Source: an uncultured Eubacteriales bacterium (GTDB lineage: Bacteria > Bacillota > Clostridia > Oscillospirales > Acutalibacteraceae). Taken from it: a stretch of DNA of 32,660 nucleotides. A program made the position numbers and the translations under genes. The DNA lies in contig CAKSDJ010000013.1 in NCBI GenBank assembly GCA_934445015.1, forward strand, positions 1 through 32,660. Direction: 5' to 3'. Below, one piece after another: positions 7,401 to 14,541 of this stretch (the first letter of the stretch is position 1; each line of letters begins with the position of its first letter). The notes beneath the pieces are model-generated. The model searched no databases and had not been told where the DNA came from. It worked only from the letters and a program-made list of their open reading frames with translations.

Positions 7401-10400
7401 TTAATGCACGCGAACTTATTTTTCTGTTAACTGTGTCTATATCGGCAAGCGGTTTTTCCAAAATTTCAGGAGAAAAACGGTATCTAACAGTCCTTTTATA
7501 CTTTTCGGGTTCACCGCAGTCTGATAAAAATCCTTCGTTACCCACCACTATGTTATTGTTTGCCAAAATTCTTCTTTTGCCTATATCTGCCCAATTCAAA
7601 ACAAATTTTTTCATAAATTTGCTATTCTCGGCCGACTCTGTTATTTCAATTCCCTTATCTGCTTCTGTAATCGGCGGCTCTTCAACAACCGGTTTGTTGT
7701 CTTCCTCTTCATACTTTTTGCGCAGCCTTTCTTCTTCTCTTTCTTCCTCAGTCATTGATTCCTCACAGAATTTTCTGAATTCTTCTGCAGTAGCTCTCGG
7801 ATGGTTATAATAATTTGAATTTCTGGCTTTATCCAAGTCTCTGAGGGTCAGCATTTCGCCCCACTTGTTAAAAACTATTGTTTCGTCATAATCAAAATCC
7901 GGCTGAAACTGAATTGAATTACGTACCCTGCTTAGTTTGTAGTCATAATACCTGACATACGTATCTATACACCACTGTCTGTCGCCTACTAACCTAGCCT
8001 CAACCAAGTCATATGTCATGTCAAGTTTTTCACTTACTGTAGGAACTCTCCCAAGCCATTTGGATTCCGGCAGTTTTCCGCTGTCATAAAGTTTTTGCAC
8101 AAAACCTTCGTTTCTCGGGATAGTTCTGTGCTCTATAGATTGAACAGCTCTTTGTATTTGTTCCGCTAAAACAGACTTAATTTCAAAGTCGCCGTTGTTT
8201 TTAAAATTATCATAAAGCTTTCTGTCAATATAAAATTTATTTAAATATGAATTATACCAAATCTTTTTTTGTATTTTCAGATCGTGATATCCAATTTCAA
8301 CGTCGCTTTTCATCAATTTAGGATGTCTTTCAAATAACTCTCTCCACATGACAAAGTCTTTGAGTTTACCTGTTATAACGCCGTCAATATCTTTAACCTC
8401 CGGATTCGGAACATGATTTACCGTTCTTGCATTTCCGTTTATATACAATCTGTATCCGCTTAGACCTATATCCACAAGCCAATGCATATAAGGATCCCTT
8501 ATTACACCGAGTTCTCTCCAAATTGTTAATATGTCCTTATCATCGTCATACATCTGATTGGCTTTTTTAATCAGCTCTTCGTCAGTACATCTTACAAAAC
8601 AATATGACGTATCCTGCGAGTCCAAATCAATTACGGTAGTTACTGCCTTTACAGACCAGGCACCGTTTTCTACTCTTTTGCGAGCGGCGTCTACCGCCAT
8701 TCTTTCAAAACTGTCCTCTAAAGCCGAAAGCTCAAATGAAACAAATTTTTTACCCTTAAGTTTCTTCTTTATGTATGAAATAAAATCAAGAATAAACTGT
8801 ATGAACTTACAACGTTTTTTAACCTTTACCTTGCCCGCTATCTTTGCCATACCGCTACCGCTGTCTTTAAACAGCATATCGCCGGCAAAATCCGCTACTA
8901 TTTCGCGAGTTACTTTAGGATCGTTAACGGAGTTGATACTTTGATCGGAATTTACTACAAAATTCTTATATGTTTCTAATGCACTCTGTCGGTTTTTATC
9001 GCCCGTTTTTTCACTGAGCCATTTGTAATAAACTTTACTTTTTTGTAACGCATCTGAGAAATACAAATAATTTTTTTCCGATATTTCGGCAAAGTGAGTC
9101 AACTCATGTTTAAATACAAACGATATTGAATTTTCGGCGTATACATTAAGGTGTATTTTTCCGTACTTGTCCACATAACCGTCAGGCGATAAAATTTTAT
9201 TCGCACTTTTTAACTGCCTCAGATCCTCAAAAACAACGCTTATGCCAAGATCATCGCATATATCTTTAATTTCATTTTCAGCGTCGGAACTTATTTCAGT
9301 ATTTTCAGAATTCTTTTTATTGTCCGAAAAAAGAGATACTTCATTACTGAACATACTCTGTCTTTCGGCATTAAAAAAGACATCATCCGCCGATGATGTC
9401 TTAATAGATGATATTTTGTTTACTACTCCTCTTTCTGAAGTTTGCTCTGTTCTTTCGCTTTCCGCTCTTTGATCTTCTGTATCTCCTCGTGTAACCCTTG
9501 AAATTGTATGTCCTCGTTCATCAGATTGTCGTACATATCCTGATATTTGTCCCGCTCTTTCGCTTTCCGCTCTTTGACCTTCTGTATTTCCTCGTCTAAG
9601 CCCTGAAAATCCAGATCCTCGTTCATCAAGTTGTCGTACATATCCTGATATTTGTCCTGCTCTTGCATTTCCTGTTTCCTCAGTTTCTGCACCCTTTCGT
9701 GCAAGTTCTGAAACGGTATATCCTCGTTCATCAGGTTGTCGTACATATCCTGATATTTGTCTCGTTCTTCCGTTTTCTTCTCTCTCACCTTTTGTACCTC
9801 CTCGTGCAAGTCCCGACTGTGTCTGTTCATCAAATTGTCGTAAATTTTCCGATATTTCGATGAGTCTTGGTTTTTCCCCTCTGCTGACATCATTTGAGTA
9901 GTGCGAGTATCCATCTACTAATCCCTCCGTATTTATTATGGTATAAAAGTTCTGCGTCGGCTTGTCACCGTATTTTTTTATTATTTGCGGCGGTATAAAT
10001 CGCCCTGTTTCAATATATCTGTTTAACGCACGCCCAATCGCTTTGCTGTTAGACAACTCGTTAAGATGCAGGTAAACGGAGTATCCATTGTTTTTAAGCT
10101 TTTTGATTTTATCATTCAATGATTTTAAATCGCCGCCAACTATTGAATATATAATGTTGTCACCATTATCAATGCTCTCTGCCAAAACTTTCTTTATTAT
10201 ATTCTGACTTTCACGGTGTACGGCATTCGCGCCCAATCCGTTGTCAAATTCGGCAAGTTGTTCTTTTGCCATATCACTGTCAATAACACGTGATGAGTAG
10301 TATTCAGAAAGCGGCTCTACCAGAACACTTGATTTACCGGCGGCAGGCAAACCTATTACAATATCTGACCTTCGTTCCTGTTTTACCCGTCCATTGTAAC

Positions 10401-13400
10401 ACACTCTTCCTTCAGCGTCAATCGTCGCACTGCCTAAAGCGAGCAGCTTATCGGCAATCTCCTTTCTCGTCGCATTTCTTTCATGTGTGTTAATGATATA
10501 CGTTTCAGGTCGTGAATATGATTCGCTAAGCAACTGTGATATAGTAGGAGCTGCATTTATTTCATCTATTAAAACATCTTCACCGTTATTTAACCGTTTT
10601 ATAATCTCTGATGTTTTTGTATCAGTTATTTTGATTCTATCATTTTGAATAGCATTATCTTCATTCGCGCCGGTTTCAATATTTTCACGGCTGACATTTT
10701 CAAAGTTGCTTATAACCTTTTCAAGTTGACGTGCTTCAGCGCTGTCTGCATCTATCGTGTTATATAGGTATTTAACCTTGTCAAAAATTTTTTCAAACAA
10801 ATTACGGTTTTCGGTATATAACTTTCTTACAAAACTAATATCATTTGTAATATAATCCCCTGCCAGTTCCGCAGCAACCTCACTTTTAACGTAAGCCGAA
10901 TTCAAAATATTATCTTGCGTATTAAAACTTTTATATTTGTTTAATATGCTTTGATTATTTTCATTATACTCATTATCAAATCGGTTGTTATTCGGTTCTT
11001 TCAAGTTTGCGTATTTGATAACAGAATCTTCAAGTTCATTGTATAAATCACTGTTTTTGAGTGAAGCCGCGATTCTATAACCTAATGATCCTTCAGCTGA
11101 GATTGAATTATTATTGCTTAATGATTCACCGATGTTACTTGAAACATACGGCATCAATGCTTTATTTTCCGAAGTATAATCTGGTGTTACAATCGACTGA
11201 TTATTGCCAAAATCCAAATTTACTGATTGACTTCCTTGCGGTGTTGAATTTGTACTTGTGTAATTCTGCGTGTTTGACGCGTTGTATTCGCTTGCATCAT
11301 TTATCGGATCATAAAAATCCACGTAATATTTATAAATATCTGCATCAACACTGTCTGTCATTCTCTGAAATATCTCGGCGCGCGGCATATATGCGTCAAT
11401 CATCATTAGCACGCCTATGTTATAATAATTTTTCTTTGAATTTTGTCTCCTGCGCTTTAAAATGGCATTGTATGCTTTATCCATTTTATCCGGAAAAACA
11501 TAACCTTTTTCGGTTAAATATTTATATTTATAAGTAATAATACTCTCAATCTCCGGCTCTTGATTTAGAGCATATTTACCCAATTCCGTAAGTATGAATT
11601 TTCTTGATTCATCCAATTCCTGAAATCCGTACAACATCATTCGCCCTACGGTATAGTCTGAATTGTCACCCTTTAAAACAGTATTCGATGTATTATACAA
11701 ATCAGATTTGGAATCGGTTGAAATTTCCTTCAGGTAACTTGCTACATCGTCAAGTTTAATATTTCTGCTCTCAAAAATCTTTTTATAATACGCACCGTAT
11801 GTTTTTTGAGTTTCAATATTTTTAACCTGAGCTATATTAGGTATACTGCTCATCGCAAATCCGGTTGCAAACCCTACCATGCCGTCATACAGCGCATCTT
11901 TTAACAGATTTTCTTTTTCTAATTTTATATCCATGGCAGTTTTTGCGCTGGATGAACTTTTTAAAATTGTAGGAACATCCAATCCCAAAATTTCCCTTTT
12001 CAATATTGGCGATATTAACGACTGTGTGAATTCTTCAGTAAACTCACTCGTACCGTTGACAAATGTGGTTCCGCCCCATAACAGTACTTTAGAAGAAACA
12101 TTTTTTGCAAGTTCATTTATAACACTCTCAGAAACCTTACCTACAGACTTGGTAAGCGGGTTATAGAATGTTACTTTTTCAATCAGGGTTTCACTTGCGG
12201 TATTGGAAAGTGCATAGGCCAAACTTCGCCATTCATTATAATTTCCGGTGTTTTCGTGCGAAAGTTGTAACCCCTCTTTGTAACTATTACCGAATGTTGA
12301 TACAGCAGAACTTGAAAGCATCAATGCTTGCGAAAATGTGCTGGCTGCGCTTGCAGTCATTCCCAATGCACCGCCAACATAGGCCCCCGCAGCAGCCAAT
12401 AGCATGGGTATTGCATTTTGAGCAATACTTGTTACAACGTCCTGAAGTATTTTTTGCCCATTTAAATTGTTAGCCTTAAAATAACGGCCTACAGCATAAC
12501 TTGCCAATTCGTATGAATTCGGAGCTTTATTTGCAATTTTTTCTGATGTTTCGCTGTTTACACCTCCGGATAACAGTTGAAGAGAATTAGAAACGCCATT
12601 AATATAACTCTGAATACCGGTTACAGTATACAATTTCATTCTGGTTATAAATTTATCGTAAGGATCTTCGTTATATGTGCTTCTTATATAAAGATTCATG
12701 CCCTTAATCTCGGCAAGTTTTCTGCCATTTTCCTCTATGTCACCTGTTATTTTACTCATTTCATTTTGTAAAACATCTTGTAACCATTTCCTATCTTTGT
12801 ATACATTGATGTCATTTTCCTCTTCTGGAGTGAGTTTTTCACCTTTTTCTTTTTTTTCTTCAGCTTTTTCTGCCTTGCTTTTTATCTCAATATTTTGTGG
12901 GTTGCCTGCTGCAAGAAACTCATATTTTTTATAAACATCATCACCTGTGTAAACGTCACCTCCGCTCTCAAGAAATTTTACTTTTTCAGCAAGAGTAAGT
13001 GTTTCATGATTATCTATTTTTTTGGAAATGCTATTGCTTTCAACTTTATTTGTTAACTGATCAAAATTAATACGTCTACCTTTTGCAGCCCTATTTATTG
13101 CATCATCGTTCTTAACTTCCTCGACTATTTTTCTTTGTTCATCGGTAAGATTTATTGAATCATTGTATTTTACACCGCCGAACAACTCAAACAGTCCCGG
13201 ATTTTTATTTCTGTAATCAAACGCCTGTGAGGCAGATGAATATCCCAATCTTTGAGCAGCTTTATCTACAAAGTCATAATTATATCCTTCTTTTGCAATC
13301 GATAAAGTAGCAACATCAATCCATCTTTGTCTGTCTAAATTTTTCAAATGATCGGCTTGTGCTTCATCTGAGACAGTTCCTACTATTGAACCTTTTTCAA

Positions 13401-13479
13401 ACCTGCTTTTTTGTTCGCTGTGTTGCTGCCGGTCTGTCCCACCTAAATACATGCCGCTATAAAATCTACTTTGAGCCAT
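4411..13479 (-). CDS. Giant polyvalent virion/ejection protein with toxin-like enzyme domains
   Basis: A 3022-residue protein, by position an internal virion protein delivered with the DNA. Domains seen, in order: a helical charged N-terminus; an Ala/Gly-rich hydrophobic stretch about 349-398, probably membrane-interacting; about 862-925, a helical block (EVAAELAGD) resembling the tail of a phage metallopeptidase module; about 1000-1190, a zeta-toxin-like kinase with P-loop GLPAAGKSS near 1043 and DSD downstream; a 35-residue repeat linker about 1206-1350; a metallopeptidase with HELTH at 1458-1462 and a possible third ligand in REIVADFAGD near 1523; about 1690-1850, an LPD23-like domain with LAEQIQRAVQ replacing HExxH; three ADP-ribosyltransferase-like modules about 1953-2190, 2249-2454 and 2537-2747; and about 2850-3022, a DNA/RNA non-specific endonuclease-like domain with THLIASLFGG (His 2939). 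The family matches phage 'polyvalent proteins'. Domain calls are from motif recognition only. AAGGATAA precedes the ATG. Confidence 0.88.
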   Translation of the reverse strand: MAQSRFYSGMYLGGTDRQQHSEQKSRFEKGSIVGTVSDEAQADHLKNLDRQRWIDVATLSIAKEGYNYDFVDKAAQRLGYSSASQAFDYRNKNPGLFELFGGVKYNDSINLTDEQRKIVEEVKNDDAINRAAKGRRINFDQLTNKVESNSISKKIDNHETLTLAEKVKFLESGGDVYTGDDVYKKYEFLAAGNPQNIEIKSKAEKAEEKKEKGEKLTPEEENDINVYKDRKWLQDVLQNEMSKITGDIEENGRKLAEIKGMNLYIRSTYNEDPYDKFITRMKLYTVTGIQSYINGVSNSLQLLSGGVNSETSEKIANKAPNSYELASYAVGRYFKANNLNGQKILQDVVTSIAQNAIPMLLAAAGAYVGGALGMTASAASTFSQALMLSSSAVSTFGNSYKEGLQLSHENTGNYNEWRSLAYALSNTASETLIEKVTFYNPLTKSVGKVSESVINELAKNVSSKVLLWGGTTFVNGTSEFTEEFTQSLISPILKREILGLDVPTILKSSSSAKTAMDIKLEKENLLKDALYDGMVGFATGFAMSSIPNIAQVKNIETQKTYGAYYKKIFESRNIKLDDVASYLKEISTDSKSDLYNTSNTVLKGDNSDYTVGRMMLYGFQELDESRKFILTELGKYALNQEPEIESIITYKYKYLTEKGYVFPDKMDKAYNAILKRRRQNSKKNYYNIGVLMMIDAYMPRAEIFQRMTDSVDADIYKYYVDFYDPINDASEYNASNTQNYTSTNSTPQGSQSVNLDFGNNQSIVTPDYTSENKALMPYVSSNIGESLSNNNSISAEGSLGYRIAASLKNSDLYNELEDSVIKYANLKEPNNNRFDNEYNENNQSILNKYKSFNTQDNILNSAYVKSEVAAELAGDYITNDISFVRKLYTENRNLFEKIFDKVKYLYNTIDADSAEARQLEKVISNFENVSRENIETGANEDNAIQNDRIKITDTKTSEIIKRLNNGEDVLIDEINAAPTISQLLSESYSRPETYIINTHERNATRKEIADKLLALGSATIDAEGRVCYNGRVKQERRSDIVIGLPAAGKSSVLVEPLSEYYSSRVIDSDMAKEQLAEFDNGLGANAVHRESQNIIKKVLAESIDNGDNIIYSIVGGDLKSLNDKIKKLKNNGYSVYLHLNELSNSKAIGRALNRYIETGRFIPPQIIKKYGDKPTQNFYTIINTEGLVDGYSHYSNDVSRGEKPRLIEISENLRQFDEQTQSGLARGGTKGEREENGRTRQISGYVRQPDERGYTVSELARKGAETEETGNARAGQISGYVRQLDERGSGFSGLRRGNTEGQRAESERAGQISGYVRQSDERGHTISRVTRGDTEDQRAESERTEQTSERGVVNKISSIKTSSADDVFFNAERQSMFSNEVSLFSDNKKNSENTEISSDAENEIKDICDDLGISVVFEDLRQLKSANKILSPDGYVDKYGKIHLNVYAENSISFVFKHELTHFAEISEKNYLYFSDALQKSKVYYKWLSEKTGDKNRQSALETYKNFVVNSDQSINSVNDPKVTREIVADFAGDMLFKDSGSGMAKIAGKVKVKKRCKFIQFILDFISYIKKKLKGKKFVSFELSALEDSFERMAVDAARKRVENGAWSVKAVTTVIDLDSQDTSYCFVRCTDEELIKKANQMYDDDKDILTIWRELGVIRDPYMHWLVDIGLSGYRLYINGNARTVNHVPNPEVKDIDGVITGKLKDFVMWRELFERHPKLMKSDVEIGYHDLKIQKKIWYNSYLNKFYIDRKLYDNFKNNGDFEIKSVLAEQIQRAVQSIEHRTIPRNEGFVQKLYDSGKLPESKWLGRVPTVSEKLDMTYDLVEARLVGDRQWCIDTYVRYYDYKLSRVRNSIQFQPDFDYDETIVFNKWGEMLTLRDLDKARNSNYYNHPRATAEEFRKFCEESMTEEEREEERLRKKYEEEDNKPVVEEPPITEADKGIEITESAENSKFMKKFVLNWADIGKRRILANNNIVVGNEGFLSDCGEPEKYKRTVRYRFSPEILEKPLADIDTVNRKISSRALNKLKGTGLKNLNGEPLSMFYISRPLYADKFSVSGIGLILRTLKGCINEYKNLDAAGQIKHSQKIEEVYANIKNPIYMPFDIKDGRIYDVVFRLSHIGVITDEEAISFIDTKLAREDSSYNNYVPKKIRNRLKELGYDSIIFVDNAYEKNSLAVMVFDNEQIVDVSRNGIVIENVDIDKKQKIDLDKLTDNNNDTEKTVQKLKYSLQELLEIKQKEYRRADRRIKAGNSGCLDKKFTSISEALKEINKAFKTGMNTEPSGYNSHNDALSVIKKIDYEKSVFKDSEGNILSLFNWISKTYPIEPEIEISKRGMYLKPLSGCVDDFFMKRENGRRNNYGFFSEFAFNMINPLIIQSKTGYWNTTEIIEQMSKSGIVINSKYYEMLKSRPDLYNQYGTGVAKAVVEKIKSLGHDAILFLSMKDGYVAFTVMPFYENELELIAENGIAENAKKPDKGDGYKFKELVIRPSKNDAVNSERLKKLLLNVNDNTETLKILTVGLMSPVVKQVIGSDKIVAGNSGWFEKSVVNYYEVLKKFELYAHGDLLKAPLNGFDTAGRSVGKNILEEFKDTICKNEKGELLSFYLFNGYTKQNGFKTEGYKQFGYHLSTIDAAYDSYANPSKTLYSNAKKVYEECYVNVKNPYYISEDFETWTPTGFGKELYSKGIITETEYNSLRKLRGGNKTLQNTAASKRIRGYLYKRGYDSIVYMNKYRDPHSLTVVVFDTSRFSIVARHSITKDGEYQNLIDLKNDKSFYVPESFDEKPKYEKMKNPAIKLPSGDDDLKEKADFNQYEENSEDYDDTEFFEDNIEFVKNGVAIPTGTEGHEWYKEHYNTKWTHDRNYNGPDVITDGSHYDKKTKKLLPNVKYRTGEYEYYYKTDGLGRITRVYAPTLKFSIKVERESHDSKSLEKQLNDQATHLIASLFGGSNTLDNILSFERIINSSQYKKMEIEWANATYKCEFVYDIQMKINYTGDKLRPSSIEVTYVINGVRKYQIFDNDLI
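9423..9914 (-). CDS. Nested overlapping gene: repeat coiled-coil protein inside the giant gene
   Basis: A 163-residue frame lying wholly inside the giant gene, same strand, shifted frame. It has its own ribosome site, GGAGGG at 9923-9928, 8 bases before ATG 9914, inside the codons for the end of the zeta-like domain. The protein is highly charged and helical, with four copies of a 35-residue unit (one copy 33) of the pattern DKYQDMYDNLMNED...LHEEIQKIKERK. Between the two closest DNA copies I count 14 base differences: 8, 5 and 1 at codon positions 3, 1 and 2 of this frame, with 7 of the 12 changed codons silent. In the giant frame the same changes fall on positions 1, 2 and 3, so they are nearly all replacements. 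This is the pattern expected if this frame is the selected one. Function unknown; an antitoxin or chaperone for the zeta-like domain is speculation from position. Confidence 0.7.
   Translation of the reverse strand: MDTRTTQMMSAEGKNQDSSKYRKIYDNLMNRHSRDLHEEVQKVREKKTEERDKYQDMYDNLMNEDIPFQNLHERVQKLRKQEMQEQDKYQDMYDNLMNEDLDFQGLDEEIQKVKERKAKERDKYQDMYDNLMNEDIQFQGLHEEIQKIKERKAKEQSKLQKEE
9447..9860 (-). repeat. Tandem repeat array, 3 x 105 bp plus 1 x 99 bp
   Basis: Units run 9447-9551, 9552-9656, 9657-9761 and 9762-9860. The phase is set by the recurring GATATTTG on the plus strand at 9542, 9647, 9752 and, as GATATTTC, 9851. The last unit lacks 6 bases. All lengths are multiples of three, so both the giant frame and the nested frame stay open throughout. 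The block coding for YQDMYDNLMN in the nested frame is the most conserved. Confidence 0.92.
9923..9928 (-). promoter_or_regulatory. Internal ribosome binding site for the nested gene
   Basis: CGGAGGGA reads on the minus strand, 8 bases before ATG 9914. It sits in the middle of the giant gene, in the codons for Thr-Glu-Gly ahead of the zeta-like C-terminal motif DGYSHYSNDV. The match and spacing are as good as those of the normal phage genes here, and it decides the start of the nested gene. Confidence 0.65.
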
Positions 13480-13485
13480 TTATCC

Positions 13486-14541
13486 TTACTTTACCCTCCA
13501 ATGCTTTTGTCCGTCGTTTACAACTTCAACATAGTTGTTTGCTGTCGCATCCCAGATCCAGTAACGGGTATTAACATCTTCTCCGGTCTTAAATATATTG
13601 AATGAAAAACCGTAGGTGTCCTCGGCAACAGTTTTTTCATTTCCGTATTTTACCAGTTTTCCGTAATATGTACCGTCCTTATATACGCCTCTCGGCTGAT
13701 AACCGTTATAAAACGTTCCGTATTTTTTTGCCGCCATTGCAGCGTCGCTTTTGCCTTTTCTGTTATTTTCGCCGGTATATGGGTTTACACCGTATGAAAG
13801 TGTTGTGCTTTTACCTGAATTATTGTCGGTATATGTAACTGTTCCGATAACGCCTTCCCTTATATAATTGTAAATAGTATTTATTCCGTTATCCTTAAGT
13901 GAACCGTAGTATTCCCTCGAAAGCAGGCCGCCGTCGGCTTTTAAAATATACTCGTTATTCACAGTGCCCCCTTTGCCGTAGGCGGGTCTGTTCCGGCTTG
14001 CATTTAACTGACTTTCATATATTTTATATGCAAGTTCATTTTTTTGCTTTTCCAGTTCTGTTTCTGCCTCAAGCTCTGAATTATATATTGACGCGGCAGT
14101 TGAACTGTTATTCTGATCATAAGACTGCTCAATTGACAATTTATTGCTTTCAAGCTCGTTCTTAACAGAATTTACAGATGAATCAAAATTCGAACTTAAT
14201 TCTTCAAGCGCTTTTTGTTTTGAAGTATCAATACTATCTTTTTGACTTAAGTATGATTTCTGAACAGCACTCTGCTGCGTTTTACTGAGTCCGGAATCCG
14301 TAAGACCGATATTATTCATATTTTCGGCTATTGTTTTTTCATTTATAAGTTTCTGGACAGCGTTTTTCTCATACTGGTCCGCATAACTTTCTCTAACATT
14401 TTTTGTTGCACTGTTATATTGATTTTCTAACTCCTCAATTTGTTTTTGAGCAGCGCTGTTGACCGTGTCAATTGCCTTTTGCCTGTTTGGATCACTGCTT
14501 TTTTTAACTAATCCGAGAATTTCTTCATAACTTCTTGCCAT
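13486..14541 (-). CDS. Coiled-coil internal virion protein (putative)
   Basis: A 351-residue protein. About residues 1-190 are long, polar, Gln/Ser/Glu/Lys-rich helix (AAQKQIEELENQYNSATKN), probably coiled coil. About residues 195-351 are Gly/Tyr-rich and beta-like, with several short YGxxYxG-type stretches, ending in a Trp-rich tail (RYWIWDATANNY). I do not recognise a named family. Its start overlaps the stop of the stabilisation-like gene (TAATG), and it ends 6 bases before the giant gene, so the three are translationally linked. By position it may be a second internal or ejection protein, or a chaperone of the giant protein. Confidence 0.7.
   Translation of the reverse strand: MARSYEEILGLVKKSSDPNRQKAIDTVNSAAQKQIEELENQYNSATKNVRESYADQYEKNAVQKLINEKTIAENMNNIGLTDSGLSKTQQSAVQKSYLSQKDSIDTSKQKALEELSSNFDSSVNSVKNELESNKLSIEQSYDQNNSSTAASIYNSELEAETELEKQKNELAYKIYESQLNASRNRPAYGKGGTVNNEYILKADGGLLSREYYGSLKDNGINTIYNYIREGVIGTVTYTDNNSGKSTTLSYGVNPYTGENNRKGKSDAAMAAKKYGTFYNGYQPRGVYKDGTYYGKLVKYGNEKTVAEDTYGFSFNIFKTGEDVNTRYWIWDATANNYVEVVNDGQKHWRVK

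Noticed and set aside
9447..9860. Could the 105-bp repeats be a CRISPR array or a variable region of a diversity-generating retroelement?
   Set aside because: Units are longer than CRISPR repeats, have no spacers and stay in frame. No reverse transcriptase is present, and the differences are not concentrated at adenines in one copy.
9423..9914. Sequencing frameshifts producing an apparent nested frame
   Set aside because: The giant frame reads without a stop through both flanks and through the array, and it continues sensibly from the zeta tail. Two compensating errors plus a perfectly spaced ribosome site and ATG are less likely than an overlap, though an old double frameshift cannot be fully excluded.
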